From NCBI RefSeq assembly GCF_000350225.1, contig NW_005179099.1, positions 1 through 64,000 on the forward strand: 64,000 nucleotides of DNA. Direction: 5' to 3'. The DNA comes from Chondrus crispus. Its lineage: Eukaryota > Rhodophyta > Florideophyceae > Gigartinales > Gigartinaceae. Shown here piece after piece: positions 30,305 to 41,215 of the stretch. A program made the position numbers and the translations under genes. The notes under the pieces are model-generated. The model was given only the letters and a program-made list of their open reading frames with translations, ran no database searches and was not told the DNA's origin. Position 1 is the stretch's first letter, and each line of letters starts with the position of its first letter.

Positions 30305-31918
30305 GGAACATGAAGACAGAATGGATACATTTTAGAACTAGTAACAATAAAAGCTGGCGCTTTCAAGTACTGTTACGTCCTCTGGCGCACAACGAATAGA
30401 GAACTGCATTTACGGGGATGTAGTGTTCTTTAAACAAAGCAGTCCATTGCTACTCAATTAAATGGCTAACCGCTGCCTCTGTGCGCACTTTAGTGAGTTT
30501 CATGGGAATGTCTGTCTGTTTATCCCGCTTAAGTGATCGCGGGGAGGTGCATTGTACTCTCTAGTGTGGTCTTATGTCAACAGTTTCACGTAAGAGGGCT
30601 TTGGGATCGTATGCACAGAGGAAGAAACATACGTGCCGGGGCACGAAACAACGTGCCATGGTGCCGTTGTACTGCATGGCACGTGGTTTCACCAAGTGGC
30701 GCCGACAATTCTTCAGGAATGTAGGTGCCAGTGTGGAAGAACGGGTACCGACCGGTGTCGGTAAACGTAACGACCCGGAGGGAGATCCCGTAGGGGTGAT
30801 CAGACGATACTGGAAAGGCAGGGGATAATTCAGCTTGTACACGGAGTGCACGTACCGCCACGGGTGACAGGTGGCGGCGGAATGGCCACGTGTACCGCCG
30901 TACGTATAACGTCCCGATCGGGTACAGTAGACTAGAAGGTCCTACTGTAGGGGCGTAGAAATTAGTGTAATAGGAGTGTCAGCCGGGAGAGTCCCAGCTA
31001 GCACACGTGGTGCGCACTCTGCCTGCGAGTACAGGTGACAGGAGTACCGCCACGTGTGCGGCTGCACGGGTCACTCCCCGGTGGAGTACAGTAGAGGTAC
31101 TCCACTGTAGTGATCCAAAGTAGAAGTGGATCACTACTGTACTGCCCGGCCGCCGGAGGTCGACGTACTTAGGGGCGGGGCAGTACGCTCCCAGAGTAAA
31201 AGGGGGCAGCGACCCCCTGGGCGAGAACTTAGGAGGAAGAGGCAGATCGTCCCGTGCGGGTTATTCTTGAGGGCCGGAAGCACACGCTCCCCAGTTTGGT
31301 CGTTCCACCGCCTGGTGGAAGCGTATGCCCATTGAGCCCTATCCCCTCCGGGGTCGCAACTCCACTCGCCCGTTTACCAGAGTCATAACCGCCGCCCTCA
31401 AAAGAGAGGTTGGTAGTGTTGTAATTTTACCGCTGCCGTGGACACCCCCTCCGTGACGGGGTAAAAACCGAACCGGAAGGATCCATATTATTACAGCCAC
31501 TACAAGACAAGTCGGCGCCACAGCGAAAAAATAACAGAATTGTCGCGTTATCACGCCCAGGCACGCGATTTCACGCCCATGCACGCGATGTCTCGAAGTC
31601 ACAATAAAACTTCGTGCCAAATTTCGGTGCTTTCGTGCCAATTCGGACCGAATCACGAAGTCGGACCAAGACGTGTTCAGAGAGGAAGGCGCACGAGAAA
31701 AACTATTGAGGAAGGAGCCTTCATTTTTATATGTACGGAAAAAGCTCGATGTCAGGGTTCGACTCACTGAGTTTCATATCTTAACTAGAATCCAAGCGGG
31801 ACGTATGCTAAAAAACCCGACCGGCCCCAAAACCATTTGGCACGAAACTCGCGCACAGGGCCAACGCGTGAATTCATCAACGAGATCAAAGACTCCGGGA
31901 CTGCGCGACAGAAACGTC
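30305..31918. other. Non-coding spacer with hairpins and transposon debris
   Basis: About 1.6 kb without a convincing gene. 30630-30690 holds several GTGCC/GGCAC units. 30900-31150 holds facing CTACTGTAG, TACAGTAG, AGTGGATCACT-type hairpins in the style of the E1/E2 LTRs, but no LTR edges are found. 31580-31650 repeats CGTGCC. It may include a degraded LTR or hairpin-type element. Confidence 0.4.
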
Positions 31919-31920
31919 TA
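31919..31920. repeat. TA target duplication of the pogo-like transposon, left
   Basis: TA precedes the terminal repeat CCCTTCATGCTGGG. The right end is GGG followed by TA (51058-51059). Confidence 0.75.
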
Positions 31921-32177
31921 CCCTTCATGCTGGGGGTATTTGGATAATGGGTGCTATTTGGACAGGGGGTGAGGTACTGACAAGTGGCAAGTTCGTGGGA
32001 CAATCACCCTTATGTTATTATTAATTTAAGGGTAGACCCTTTTCAAAATTCAAATCAGCGTGCTGATATAACAACAATGCACATACATTACATTGGTTCT
32101 TATTGTAAAAGTACATGAAATAAAGGCACTGCAAACCTCAATTTTACAATCAAACTCGAGACTCATGCAGTCTCAAT

Positions 32178-32955
32178 ATGCCTCCGACGATGACAAAGCT
32201 CACCAAGCTTGCCAAAACACGCAACCACCGAGACAGAAAGGCAGCCCAAGCCCGTAACGAAGCTCTCAATCTCCTCCAGTCCACCACCCTTCCAACTTCG
32301 AAAATCGCGTCTCTCTGCAGCCTCTCTTACGGCACCTGCCGCCGCATCAAGCTTCATCACCAATCAGGAAACGCCTCAGCCCTCCGCAAAATAATGAACC
32401 CATCTGCCAACCGTGCGGGGGCGATACCGCATCTGTAACAACAACAAGAGTCCATGATCGCCGAGCGTCTCATCTACGCTGGTAAACGTGGTTTCGCCGC
32501 CGACATCAACGATTTGAAGAGCCTTCTGGCCCAAACAGCTCGCCTGAATCGTCGTCCCTATAAAAACGGTTACCTTCAGATGACACCGTGCGCCTTTATA
32601 GGGCCAAGCACCGCGAGTTATCTCTGCGAAATTACGAAGCAAAAGATCTCGCCAAGATCAAGGGAGAGAGATATGAAAATGTCGATCCGTTCTTCAAGAT
32701 TATTGAGGGAATCGGCGCCGTTTTTCCGGGGATTTTGGAGGAAGGCGATCGCATATGGAACCTCGACGAGACCAATGTCGACCCGGAGTTTGAGAAGCGT
32801 ATGAAGGTTTTATGTGACTCTACGACTCACCACGGGGGGTGCAGGCCGGCATCCGCGGGAACGGGTAAGCATGTCACCGCCGTGATTGCTGCCTCTGCAT
32901 CAGGCAGAATTTGTCCACCGTTTATCATCGTGCAGGGTAAACAGGTGATGTCCAA
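32178..32955 (+). pseudogene. Pogo-like transposase, HTH and first catalytic Asp (5' part)
   Basis: The N-terminus 'TLPTSKIASLCSLSYGTCRR' looks like a psq-type helix-turn-helix. A stop near 32436 follows. 'AERLIYAGKRGFAADINDLKSLL' continues as a CENP-B-type DNA-binding region. After a frameshift near 32580, 'VRLYRAKHRELSLRNYEA' and 'ENVDPFFKIIEGI' match the CENP-B HTH end. 'DRIWNLDETNVD' carries the first catalytic Asp of the DDE_1 domain. 'GTGKHVTAVIAASASGRICPPFIIVQGK' is the typical next strand pair. The gene is then cut after MSNW by the purine-rich repeat. It is a dead copy with at least one stop and one frameshift besides the insertion. Confidence 0.82.
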
Positions 32956-34557
32956 TTGGTTTCCCCGCGTATACTAATTTCTGTGTCTGTCTGTCTGTGT
33001 GTTTTTGTATGTGTGTTCGTGCGCTCCCGCACGCGTTGCCATTGGCGCACGGGCGACGCGGTGACAAGTGGCGGCCACGTGCGGGGCGGCCTGGCCGCAG
33101 GCCGGGCCGCCACGGGGACACGTGGCGTGACAGTCTGTGCGTCTGTGAGTTCCGGCGTTGCCATTGGTGCGCTCTGTAGAAGCCGCCGTGTTGATTGGTG
33201 TGCCTAATATTTTCAATTTTTCCGATGTGCCTTTTCGCGGGAAACCAAATTTTGGGCGCACGGGGTCGACACGGCGTACACGTCACGGCCACGTGAGGGG
33301 CGGCCTGGACGCAGGCCAGGCCGCCACGGGGACACGTGGCGGTGGCAAGTGGCGGGGGGCTGCGGGGCGGCCTGGCCGCAGGCCAAGCGACCACCAAGGA
33401 CACGTGGCGGCTACGGGATGGGCAGAAATTACGTGGGTCATTTAAAAATTCCGCATGACCTCAGAGGCGGCAGCGGCGAGGGGAAAGGGTGTGTCACTGG
33501 CGGGGGGCGAGGTGGCCCGCATGGCCACGCTGTCGCGAGTGTCGCGCACGGTAGGTGAAGGCAGAGGCCGCTGACGAGGCCCGAGAGGTGGGTGCGGAGC
33601 GCGTGCGGAAGGGGCCGGACCGCGCCCGGGGGGGAAGGGGGTGGCGGCGAGCGCCGGCGCGAGGGGCAGGGGCGAGGAACGCCGAAGACTGTCGCTGCGA
33701 GGCGGGCAGGTGTCGCAGCTGGCAGCGCAAGAAGACGTGCGCGGGTGAGGGGGGGCCGGGAATTGACGCCCAGGCGGTCGCGCTGCGCTCCTTCCGCGGG
33801 GTTCGCAGCGTACGAGAGGGAAGATTGACTAACTGCGAAAACTGTGGGTGCGGGAGCGGCACCGCGACGGACGAGAAGGAGGGCCTACGGAAACGGCGTG
33901 CAGAGGGGAAGGTGGCTGTGATCGGCTTGATCAAGAAGAGGCGGGCAGGCGGGGGATGGGGGAAGCGCATCATATGGGGAGGAGGGATCGTAGGGCGGTC
34001 AAAGGAGGCAGAAGGGGAGGGGAACCAGGAGAGCGGAGGGCGGGAGAGTCGCTGAGAGCGCACGCGACGAAGCAGGGGCAGCGGCAGCAGCAGCAAGGGT
34101 GGGGACGTCGGGAGCAGTAACTGCAAAGGTCGGAGCAGGAAGCCGAGCGGGAGGTGCACAGGCGGCGAAATGGGTGGAGCGGAAGGCGAGGTGGGGGTGC
34201 AAGCCCGGGCACGCGAGGCGACGGTTACTTGGGGGCGGCAAGAGCAGCAGCAGGGGCGGAGGCCGGCGACGGAGAGGGCAAGGCCGCCGCAGGGCGGGAG
34301 GGAGCGGGGCGAGCCGCACGAGTAGAGGGGCCGGGTGGAGTAGGGCGGGGCGGCGGGTGAGGTGTGATTGCGCGGGCGTGTGCCTAGAGCGTGAGAGCCA
34401 TAGAATAACGAAAGGGTAGGGGCACGGAAGTGGGAGTGCGGGGATTGAGGAAGCGAAGCGCCTCGCGGCATAGGCGCCAGGCAACGCGGGCGGCGGCGAA
34501 ACAGTCGAGAGCAGAAGCGGGGAGAGGGAGGGGGCAGTGTGGGCGGGGGGCCACGGG
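32956..34557 (+). repeat. Purine-rich GC-rich repeat, copy B, left part
   Basis: It starts TTGGTTTCCCCGCGTATAC like copy A and is about 96 per cent alike over the purine-rich section. It contains three of the GGCGGCCTGGCC-type hairpins (about 33088, 33300 and 33365) and about 190 bases at 33145-33290 that copy A lacks. It is interrupted by E2 at 34558 and continues after it at 49263. Confidence 0.75.
34553..34557. repeat. Target-site duplication ACGGG of E2, left copy
   Basis: ACGGG precedes the left LTR and follows the right LTR (49263-49267). Copy A of the purine-rich repeat has the uninterrupted sequence CCACGGGTTCGCCGG at about 17663-17680. Confidence 0.92.
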
Positions 34558-35259
34558 TGTAGCATAAACACCCCCAGACGACTGGAGGTGTATGCGCAGT
34601 TCGACCTGTAGACCCCGGATCGGAGAAGGGGTGAAGCGGGCCAACCAGCTACGGAACCGGGCTCGGGCCCGGGTAGCGGTGATAGAGCGGGAGCGAGCAG
34701 GGACGCGCGCACGCACGAGCGGATCGACGCCTCGACGCCCCGGAGCAGCACTGGGTGACGTACCAGTGCTGACGGGCGGAGGCGGTTCCGTGCTCGCTCG
34801 CGTGCTGCGCGTCCACTCCGGCTCGGCTCCGACTAAACGCGCGCGAAGAGCGAAGGCGACGTTTAGAATAAGCTGGGTCGACTGACCTTGGCGGTCGGTT
34901 GAGGACAAGCCCGTGCTTGTCCCCCTCCGCCGCCGTCGGTCCGCTCCATATTTAATATACAAAACACTCTATCATAACACTACAGTACCGAGGTACTATA
35001 GTGGGCTACTGTAGTGCAGGTCGGCCTGCACTGTAATACTGTCAGCTATGTCGAGGCTGACAGTACACGTATCACCCGTGGTGCGTGCGCGCTTCGTTCG
35101 CGCGCTGTACACGTGTGCACGTGTATGCGCATGTCCCTTGTCCCCGTGGTGTACACGTGGACACGCGCGGTGGTACTGTAGAGCTCGACGCTCTACAGTA
35201 GCTGATCTAGTTCTTGATCTAATCTAATTTAAACCCCCAGGGGGGGGGGTTATACTACA
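34558..35259 (-). repeat. E2 3' LTR (702 bp)
   Basis: On the plus strand it runs TGTAGCATAAACACC ... GTTATACTACA. It is a chain of short hairpins, such as CAGCACTGG/CCAGTGCTG, GGACAAGC/GCTTGTCC, GTGCAGG/CCTGCAC, TGTCAGC/GCTGACA and CTGTAGAGC/GCTCTACAG. Differences from the other LTR are mostly single bases plus one length change in a G-run. Confidence 0.93.
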
Positions 35260-35260
35260 C

Positions 35261-35294
35261 CGCCCCCCCCTCAAGGCTGAACGTCCGCGGTCAG
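35261..35294 (-). repeat. Pol-end / polypurine repeat, outer copy in E2
   Basis: CCCCCCCCTCAAGGCTGAACGTCCGCG lies one base from the 3' LTR. On the element strand it is the polypurine tract (GAGGGGGGGG). It repeats, with few changes, the end of pol at 41182-41215. Confidence 0.8.
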
Positions 35295-35319
35295 TGCTCT
35301 CGGGCTTGTAGAGGCGACC

Positions 35320-37788
35320 ATGTCGGATCCCCCCCTTGCAGTCCTAGACTTGACCAGGATTCCACCTGACCCGTCCCCCTCATCGCGCGTATTCCACCTC
35401 TCCGCTATCCACACGGCCGCGCTCTCCCTGCACTGCTCTCTCCCTCGCCGCCCTCTCGCTCCCTCGCGAGTGGGGGCTTCTCGTTCTTTTCTTTCTGGCC
35501 CTGGCCATTCTCGCCACACCACTGTGGTTGTCCCTCTGTTGGTGGGGTGTCTCGCCGTCCGGGTCGGTATGCCGACCTCCATCGAAGGTCCTACCTCCGC
35601 CCCCGTTGCCGCCGTACCGGAGCCTCCGTGCTCCTCGCCGCCTCCCTCTAGGGCCCCTGGTCCCTGCCGGCCGACCGTCGCTGGCTTCGTGCCCCCAGAG
35701 GGGCGTACCACGAGGCAGCCCGACGCGGTCGTGCGCCCGTGGTCCACAGATCAGCCGTTCCAGAGGGTTCGCGGCTCCCGTGAGTCGACGTCGTCCGTCG
35801 AGATCGTTCCCGCCTCATGCAGTCGACCTGCCATCTCGTTGTCGCCTTCTGTTGACGAACCAGTGACGCAGCGAGCCGGCTTGCAGCGTCAGGGGTCGGT
35901 GGGAGTGCAGTCGCCGCCGCCGCTTCGTACTGTACGGCCCGGCGAGGGCTCGGGTGGCACCCCGTCAGAGTGGTTCGGCGTCCCACTTGAACGATCGACG
36001 CCGCTCCCTCTCGACCGCCTGAAGTTCACCTGGTGTCGTTATGCCCGCTCGGGGGTTACCGTCGGGGAACTGCTAGCGCGTGAGACCCTCCGCCCGGACT
36101 TGCTACGTGTACGCAAGGTCTATGAGGCGGGTCGGGGGGAGGAAGCCTCCCTCGTGTTGGGGCGTCTCCTGGCGGAGGGGGACGGGGCGGCCTACCAGAT
36201 CCCTACTGCGATCGTCGGCGATCGCACCTTTGCTTATAGCTTGGCCGAGGTAGAGTACGTTGATCGGATGGCGGATTACCTTATTAACCGTGGGTCGTCG
36301 CCCTCTCGTGAGTTCGTCCTGTCCATGGTCGCGGGACTGTACGTAAGCCCCCGTCCCTTCGCCTACTCAAAAACACGCGTCGCCTTGCAGAAGTCAGCTT
36401 GTTCGCTTATGAGGCTACACCGCGTGGCCATTGCTCCCCACGATTGGGCAGCCTATAGGCACTCCGGAGAAGCGGACGGCCGCGTCTTCCGGTCGGCCGT
36501 CTTCGAGGACGGTCTCTTCCCAAGCGATTTTCCGTTACTCCCCACCGTGGTAGAGGAGTCACTCCCCTCGTTGGGAGTGCATCCCCTACTTCCGTACGTC
36601 CTAAAACACTTTGGGGTGGCGTGTACTGATCCGACCCACCCCGCACACGCCGCCCTGATGTACAACGTGGAGAGGGAATGGGCATGGGCACTCGGCAACG
36701 CTTTCATGAACGAAGTATCGATCCATGGCCGGGTGTTCGTCCAGCCCATCAGCGTATTAGCCCACCTGGGGAGGGTAGCGTGGGACCTTCCCAATGTCCC
36801 CCTACACCCGCTCGAGCGGAGTTCCCTACATGTACCTTGGACGTACGCCTTCGCCCTCGAGCTGATGCATCGAGCCTGTGATGCAGGGCCCCGTCACCTC
36901 CGTCACTGGACGGATTTCACCACTGGCGTACAGTCCTCGTTTCTGGCCTATGACCATCGATCCGACGCCTTCATGGCGCGGCCTACCGTCGCGCCACCCT
37001 CCACTAGGCCGTCGGGAGGCGGAGTCGGCTCGGCCTCACGACTGGCTCGAAAAAAACGTTACCGCGATCTAGACGGGGAGCCCCCGACTTTCCCTTTTGC
37101 GGGTACGAACCCGCCATCCGGACTGTCGATGCCCGTGGGCAACCACCGCCGACCGGCGAGCCCTCAGGTGCCCCCAGTGCCTCCTCTTAACTCGGTTTCG
37201 ACCCGTGCCGTCCCGAGCGGGGAAGCGCTACGTCGCCTGACGATCGAGCGGGCGGATATCCATGACATACCAATCTTACATCGCGCCCTCGGGGACGCGA
37301 GCGATCGTTCGTGGCCAGTGGAAAGGCTGCTGAGCACCCTTGCCAGCTGGTACTTGGCGCGGGGCGACGAGGCCCGGGGCATCGCCGCGCAGCGCGACTC
37401 GCACATGTCCGAACTCTGCCACGTGCGCCGCGAGTTATCGAGGGTGCGTGAGGCAATGGCTACGCAGACCGGCGTACTCGAGCGGACGACCGTTGATCGG
37501 GACCGGTACCGGGCCGAGCGGGACGCAATTCGTGCTCCCCGGGTGGCCCCTCCGTCCACTTCGCGCCCGGCCTTGCGAGATCCTTACGAAGATCCGGGGC
37601 GCGAAGCCCCGATGGTAGAGAGCGCTGCGACTCTCGAGGGCGGCGAGCCGCGCTGGACGCGTCACGACGAATTGGCCATGCCTCCTCTCGAGCGGCTGGG
37701 CTCGGGGTTGCCCCGCTACCCAAGTTATTGCCCTCCGGGTCTCTATGGACCGGGTCCTACAGCGGCACCCAACGGCTCGAGCCGTTGA
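35320..37788 (+). CDS. E2 opposite-strand gene (aORF), open, about 822 residues
   Basis: An intact frame on the strand opposite to gag-pol starts MSDPPLAVLDL, 61 bases from the 3' LTR, and reads towards pol. Residues 1-220 are Pro/Ser-rich with a hydrophobic patch (TTVVVPLLVGCLAVRVG) that could be a membrane or buried segment. About residues 220-570 form the conserved globular region shared with E1 (SPRPFAYSKTRVALQKSACS, SLGVHPLLPYVLKHFGVACT, HDWAAYRH, NVEREWAWALG). About residues 640-740 are charged and helical (RDRYRAERDAIRA), a likely coiled coil. No polymerase, protease, integrase, zinc knuckle or envelope signature is seen, and the function is unknown. Conservation of protein rather than DNA between the copies argues that it is translated and useful to the element. 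Confidence 0.75.
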   Translation: MSDPPLAVLDLTRIPPDPSPSSRVFHLSAIHTAALSLHCSLPRRPLAPSRVGASRSFLSGPGHSRHTTVVVPLLVGCLAVRVGMPTSIEGPTSAPVAAVPEPPCSSPPPSRAPGPCRPTVAGFVPPEGRTTRQPDAVVRPWSTDQPFQRVRGSRESTSSVEIVPASCSRPAISLSPSVDEPVTQRAGLQRQGSVGVQSPPPLRTVRPGEGSGGTPSEWFGVPLERSTPLPLDRLKFTWCRYARSGVTVGELLARETLRPDLLRVRKVYEAGRGEEASLVLGRLLAEGDGAAYQIPTAIVGDRTFAYSLAEVEYVDRMADYLINRGSSPSREFVLSMVAGLYVSPRPFAYSKTRVALQKSACSLMRLHRVAIAPHDWAAYRHSGEADGRVFRSAVFEDGLFPSDFPLLPTVVEESLPSLGVHPLLPYVLKHFGVACTDPTHPAHAALMYNVEREWAWALGNAFMNEVSIHGRVFVQPISVLAHLGRVAWDLPNVPLHPLERSSLHVPWTYAFALELMHRACDAGPRHLRHWTDFTTGVQSSFLAYDHRSDAFMARPTVAPPSTRPSGGGVGSASRLARKKRYRDLDGEPPTFPFAGTNPPSGLSMPVGNHRRPASPQVPPVPPLNSVSTRAVPSGEALRRLTIERADIHDIPILHRALGDASDRSWPVERLLSTLASWYLARGDEARGIAAQRDSHMSELCHVRRELSRVREAMATQTGVLERTTVDRDRYRAERDAIRAPRVAPPSTSRPALRDPYEDPGREAPMVESAATLEGGEPRWTRHDELAMPPLERLGSGLPRYPSYCPPGLYGPGPTAAPNGSSR

Positions 37789-40700
37789 GTTCACGGGCGT
37801 CACGTCACCTTGACCTTCCATCCGCATAAAGCCAGTCCCCTTTCTGTTGTGGTTCCCTCGCTTGCCATCCTCTTCCCTTCGCCGCGCGCCGATACTCTTT
37901 TCCGGGTCCCACCTCGAGGTGGGTCAAGAGGGAGGAAGACATTCCGCCTCGAATCGGAGAGTGACCTCGCCTGGGGTATCCATTTCGCTTGACATTCGGT
38001 CGTGGGGGAGTTTAGACGATGGCGGCGCCAACCTATTCCCGGTTTCCCTGTTACTGAGGTTCGTGACGGGTCGAATCCCTCGTTTCGCGTGAGATCCAAT
38101 TCCCCCCAGCACCGTGGTAGTCACCGACGTAGTCTCTCCTTTTCTCTCGCCCCAATTCGTTATCCGTCGTACTAAGTCATACGGAACTCCAATCATTCCT
38201 CGAGGTCGGCTCTCTTCGCGACCTTCGCCGAGCGGTCATTCGTCGACTGCTCGTCCCGAAACGTCACTTGCTCTAGCGTGTACGGGCGTCCGCTGGCCTC
38301 GACCGTAGGCTACCCGTCGCCAATTCGTGCGGCGGGGCCCGGCATTTCAACTTCCCTTGGCTCGCCTCTGCCGCCGACTCGGGGACCTCACTCTCACCTC
38401 GGGTGTATCTTCGGGAAGGGTTCGGTTCCTTCCCCGCGTTGGTGGGGCCTCCCGCGTCGTGGTGACATGCCGCGGCCTGCAATCTTCCCTCTATGTCGCT
38501 TTCGGCTACGTCGTCCGATACGGGTCGGTACCGTTCTACTCGGCGGAGGGGTCGACTGGTCCTTCCGCCGGCATCCTACGCCGGTACGATGGGGTCATGG
38601 GGAGCCGTCCCCGGTCGCCGCACTCAGCGGAGGTAGTCGGGGGAGGCCGACGTCGGTCCTCCATATTACCCCTGGTGTCCTGGCCGTGTTCGGCGCGCGA
38701 GGAGTTCGACGGCCCTATTTCCCCATGTATCTTGCGCGTCGTTCTGTTGCCGGTCGGGTGTTGTTCCCCGCGGCGTCCGTCTTGTTGGGGTCTCGCCATC
38801 CCCTTGCGTCGCGAATGCCCTATAGTGAGGGCGTCGGTCTAATTCCGGCCGGCAGATGGAGTCGCAGGGGGTGCCTGCGGACCGCGTGTACTAGTCGGCT
38901 GGTACACTCTGTACCTTCGATCCGCAGCGCAGTCTGGGCGTCCCTTGCGCGTCTTACACGACGCGCGCGCCTGCACGTCATGCACGTGCATTGTCTTCAG
39001 TGTAATTTCGCACTTTCCCAATTTTTCTTCCTTTTTAGGTTCGGGCGGTGGCGGTTTGTTTGAACCGCGACCCGCAGATATAAGCTGACCTCGGGGGTAA
39101 CCTGGGGGTTTCGTTCTCCAGGCCCTTTGCCCTTTTTGTAATCTCCCGTGATGATTACTTCTCCCGTATCGTGGGAGGTTGTCCCTTTCGTCTTGGGGTC
39201 TTCGTTACAGTAGAGATCCCCGAAGCGTATGCCGAGGCGTTCGTTCGTCGTTCGACATTAACCGCCCCCTCGCCCCAGAGATCGGCTGTGAGGGTGCTCG
39301 CCGTCGCCCACCACGCGCCCCTTGGAAGTGCGGTGGGGCCGTGCCAACGCGGAGTCATCCCTCCCCGGCGATCTGTTAAGCGCGATTTCGACGCAGCGGG
39401 AATGAGGGAAGGGCGCGTGTAATCGGGAAAAGCGATCAGGGATGGGTGAAGTCGTTCCCGCCACACTCCCGTTTCGCTCTCGCGTTCGTCACGCGAGCTT
39501 GCGGACCCCAATGAGGACGTTGTCTGGGACGACCTTCAGCGCTCGTACGATGCCGGACGGAGAGTTCGCTAGGGTAAGGGTCATGCAGTGTCGAACACGT
39601 CGCGTTGCGGTAGCCTCTTTCCGGATGCTAAGCCGTTCCTTGGACGCTATGCCCCGGCTCGTTATTGCCGTCTGCGGCCTTCCTCTTCCTACGTCGTGTA
39701 CTTGGCTCGCCACTCTGAAGCCGTGAGCCATGTCCCTCGGCAGGACGCTATTCGAGGCGTCCCCCTCCCCACGACATACTGTTCGTCCAGTAGGTGAGTT
39801 CCCTCTCCTCCGAAGTGACGGTCTCTAGGCCGGTGTCCGGGCTCGGCGTAGTCTTCAGCGTGTCCGTCCACACTTCTTGCGGCGCTGTTCGCGACGCGCC
39901 GGCAATTCCGTGCGCGGGAGGCGGAGTGTCTCTGCCCTCTCGACGAGGCTCCGCCTCAGGTCTTGCCTCTCGGCCCGTCGTGCCGGACGCGACCAGGCCC
40001 CCGTGCGCGCGAAAAATCAATGAGAACGCGTGCGTCGCAGCGGAGTTGTTAGTAGCGTCGACAGTCGTGGGTTCGCGTACCCCGGCGCCCTACGTCTTTG
40101 GGGCAGAGTTTCAGAGAGGGAAGAGCCGTTCGGACGGCTTGGCGGGCGCGCGCCAAGATTTCGAGGCACCCGCTCCGTGCGGGCGTGCGCCCGATCTCAC
40201 GCCCGAATACCTCTTCGGCTGAGGGGACGGGGGGGGGGGGGCCGGACGTGTGTACCTCCGGGGCGTTTGTTCCTTGTACTCCCGGGCAGCGTCGTCCGGT
40301 GTCCTTGTTGCCTGCCGTATGGCGTACAGTACTCGTACATTCCATGCACGCGCGGGTGTATTTTCTCCGCTTAATTCTCTCAAATAATTTCAGGGGGTGG
40401 TGGCGGTTGTGATTTGGGGATGACGCCAGTGCGTGGCGCGTCCCGCGTGTCTCTGGCGACGCTCGTGTGCGGCGTTCTCATTCCCCCTATTTTTCCTCAG
40501 TACAGTATGGGGCATGCGTCGGCGGTGGGTTCGCAGTGTCTCGCGTTCGTGCGCAGGTGTCGGTGTCTGTCCCCTCGGATCGCTCTCGCTTGTCCGCTCT
40601 TCGTCTACCGTCTTGGCGCGTGGTATGATCAACTCCACTTCCCTCGCGGAGTCTCCGTTCGCGCATTACGCGCGCTCCTTGGGGCACCGACCCTAGCGAC

Positions 40701-41181
40701 GGTACACGGGTCCCTTTTATCGCCGGGTTAACTTCCCCGCGGCGTATTGAGGGCGGTATATTAACTGTGGGTGTCCTGCGGCCTGTTGACGTCCGCTACG
40801 GGTTTTTTCGGTCGCGAGCAAATCTCACGGAGGCGTTCCTGGAGTGATAAGAGATTCGAATCCCTTGTCTGCGAACGGTTGCGTGAGTGAGCTAGTGTCG
40901 GGCGAGGGTCGCCCCTCCTTCGGAGGAACCTGTGTCCTTCCTTTCTCATTTCTAGCCTCTTGTCGCATGTGGTGTCTTCTCTCCCGCAGCCTGTCGGCTT
41001 CGGTGGTCCCTACGTTTTGGGCATAGTCGCGTTCTCTCGTAATTTGCCTTGTTCGTCAATACGTCTTGACATCTGGCTTCGTCTTCTGCGGTGTCCCTCC
41101 GATGAGGGCCGCTGCACAACCGTGGGTTTCCTTTCGGTTTGCTCGTGCTGTTTGATGTCAGACCGCGACAGGGCGGTTGAG
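37789..41181. other. E2 segment between the opposite-strand gene and pol, no clear gene
   Basis: About 3.4 kb. Open stretches up to 261 residues (38278-39063, plus) have no recognisable domain and no counterpart that I can see in E1. It holds a G-run at about 40224-40240. Two stretches (about 38975-39060 and 40335-40410) share a TGCACG word, a pyrimidine-rich run, AG and GGTGGCGGT, and could be 3' splice sites for a plus-strand transcript or an old tandem repeat. Confidence 0.45.
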
Positions 41182-41215
41182 GGCCCCCTCCTCAAGGCTG
41201 AACGTCCGCGTTCAG
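41182..41215 (-). repeat. Pol-end / polypurine repeat, inner copy in E2
   Basis: It covers the last codons and stop of pol and the purine run that follows. It is repeated next to the 3' LTR at 35261-35294, as in E1. Confidence 0.8.

Noticed and set aside
26237-30532. Firm TTAA-bounded limits for the PiggyBac-like element
   Set aside because: The two TTAA sites fit in position, but the inward sequences match for only a few bases and TTAA is common in this DNA.
30830-31400. Solo LTR of the E1/E2 family
   Set aside because: The hairpin style is similar, but no TG...CA edges, no GTTATACTACA end and no target duplication could be found.
38062-38078. GGGTCGAATCCC and a similar word near 40849 as tRNA T-arms
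   Set aside because: No acceptor, D-arm or anticodon arm can be placed around either word.
38278-39063. 261-residue plus-strand frame in the E2 3' segment
   Set aside because: It has no domain, no counterpart in E1 and overlaps another frame of similar length. GC-rich composition explains it.
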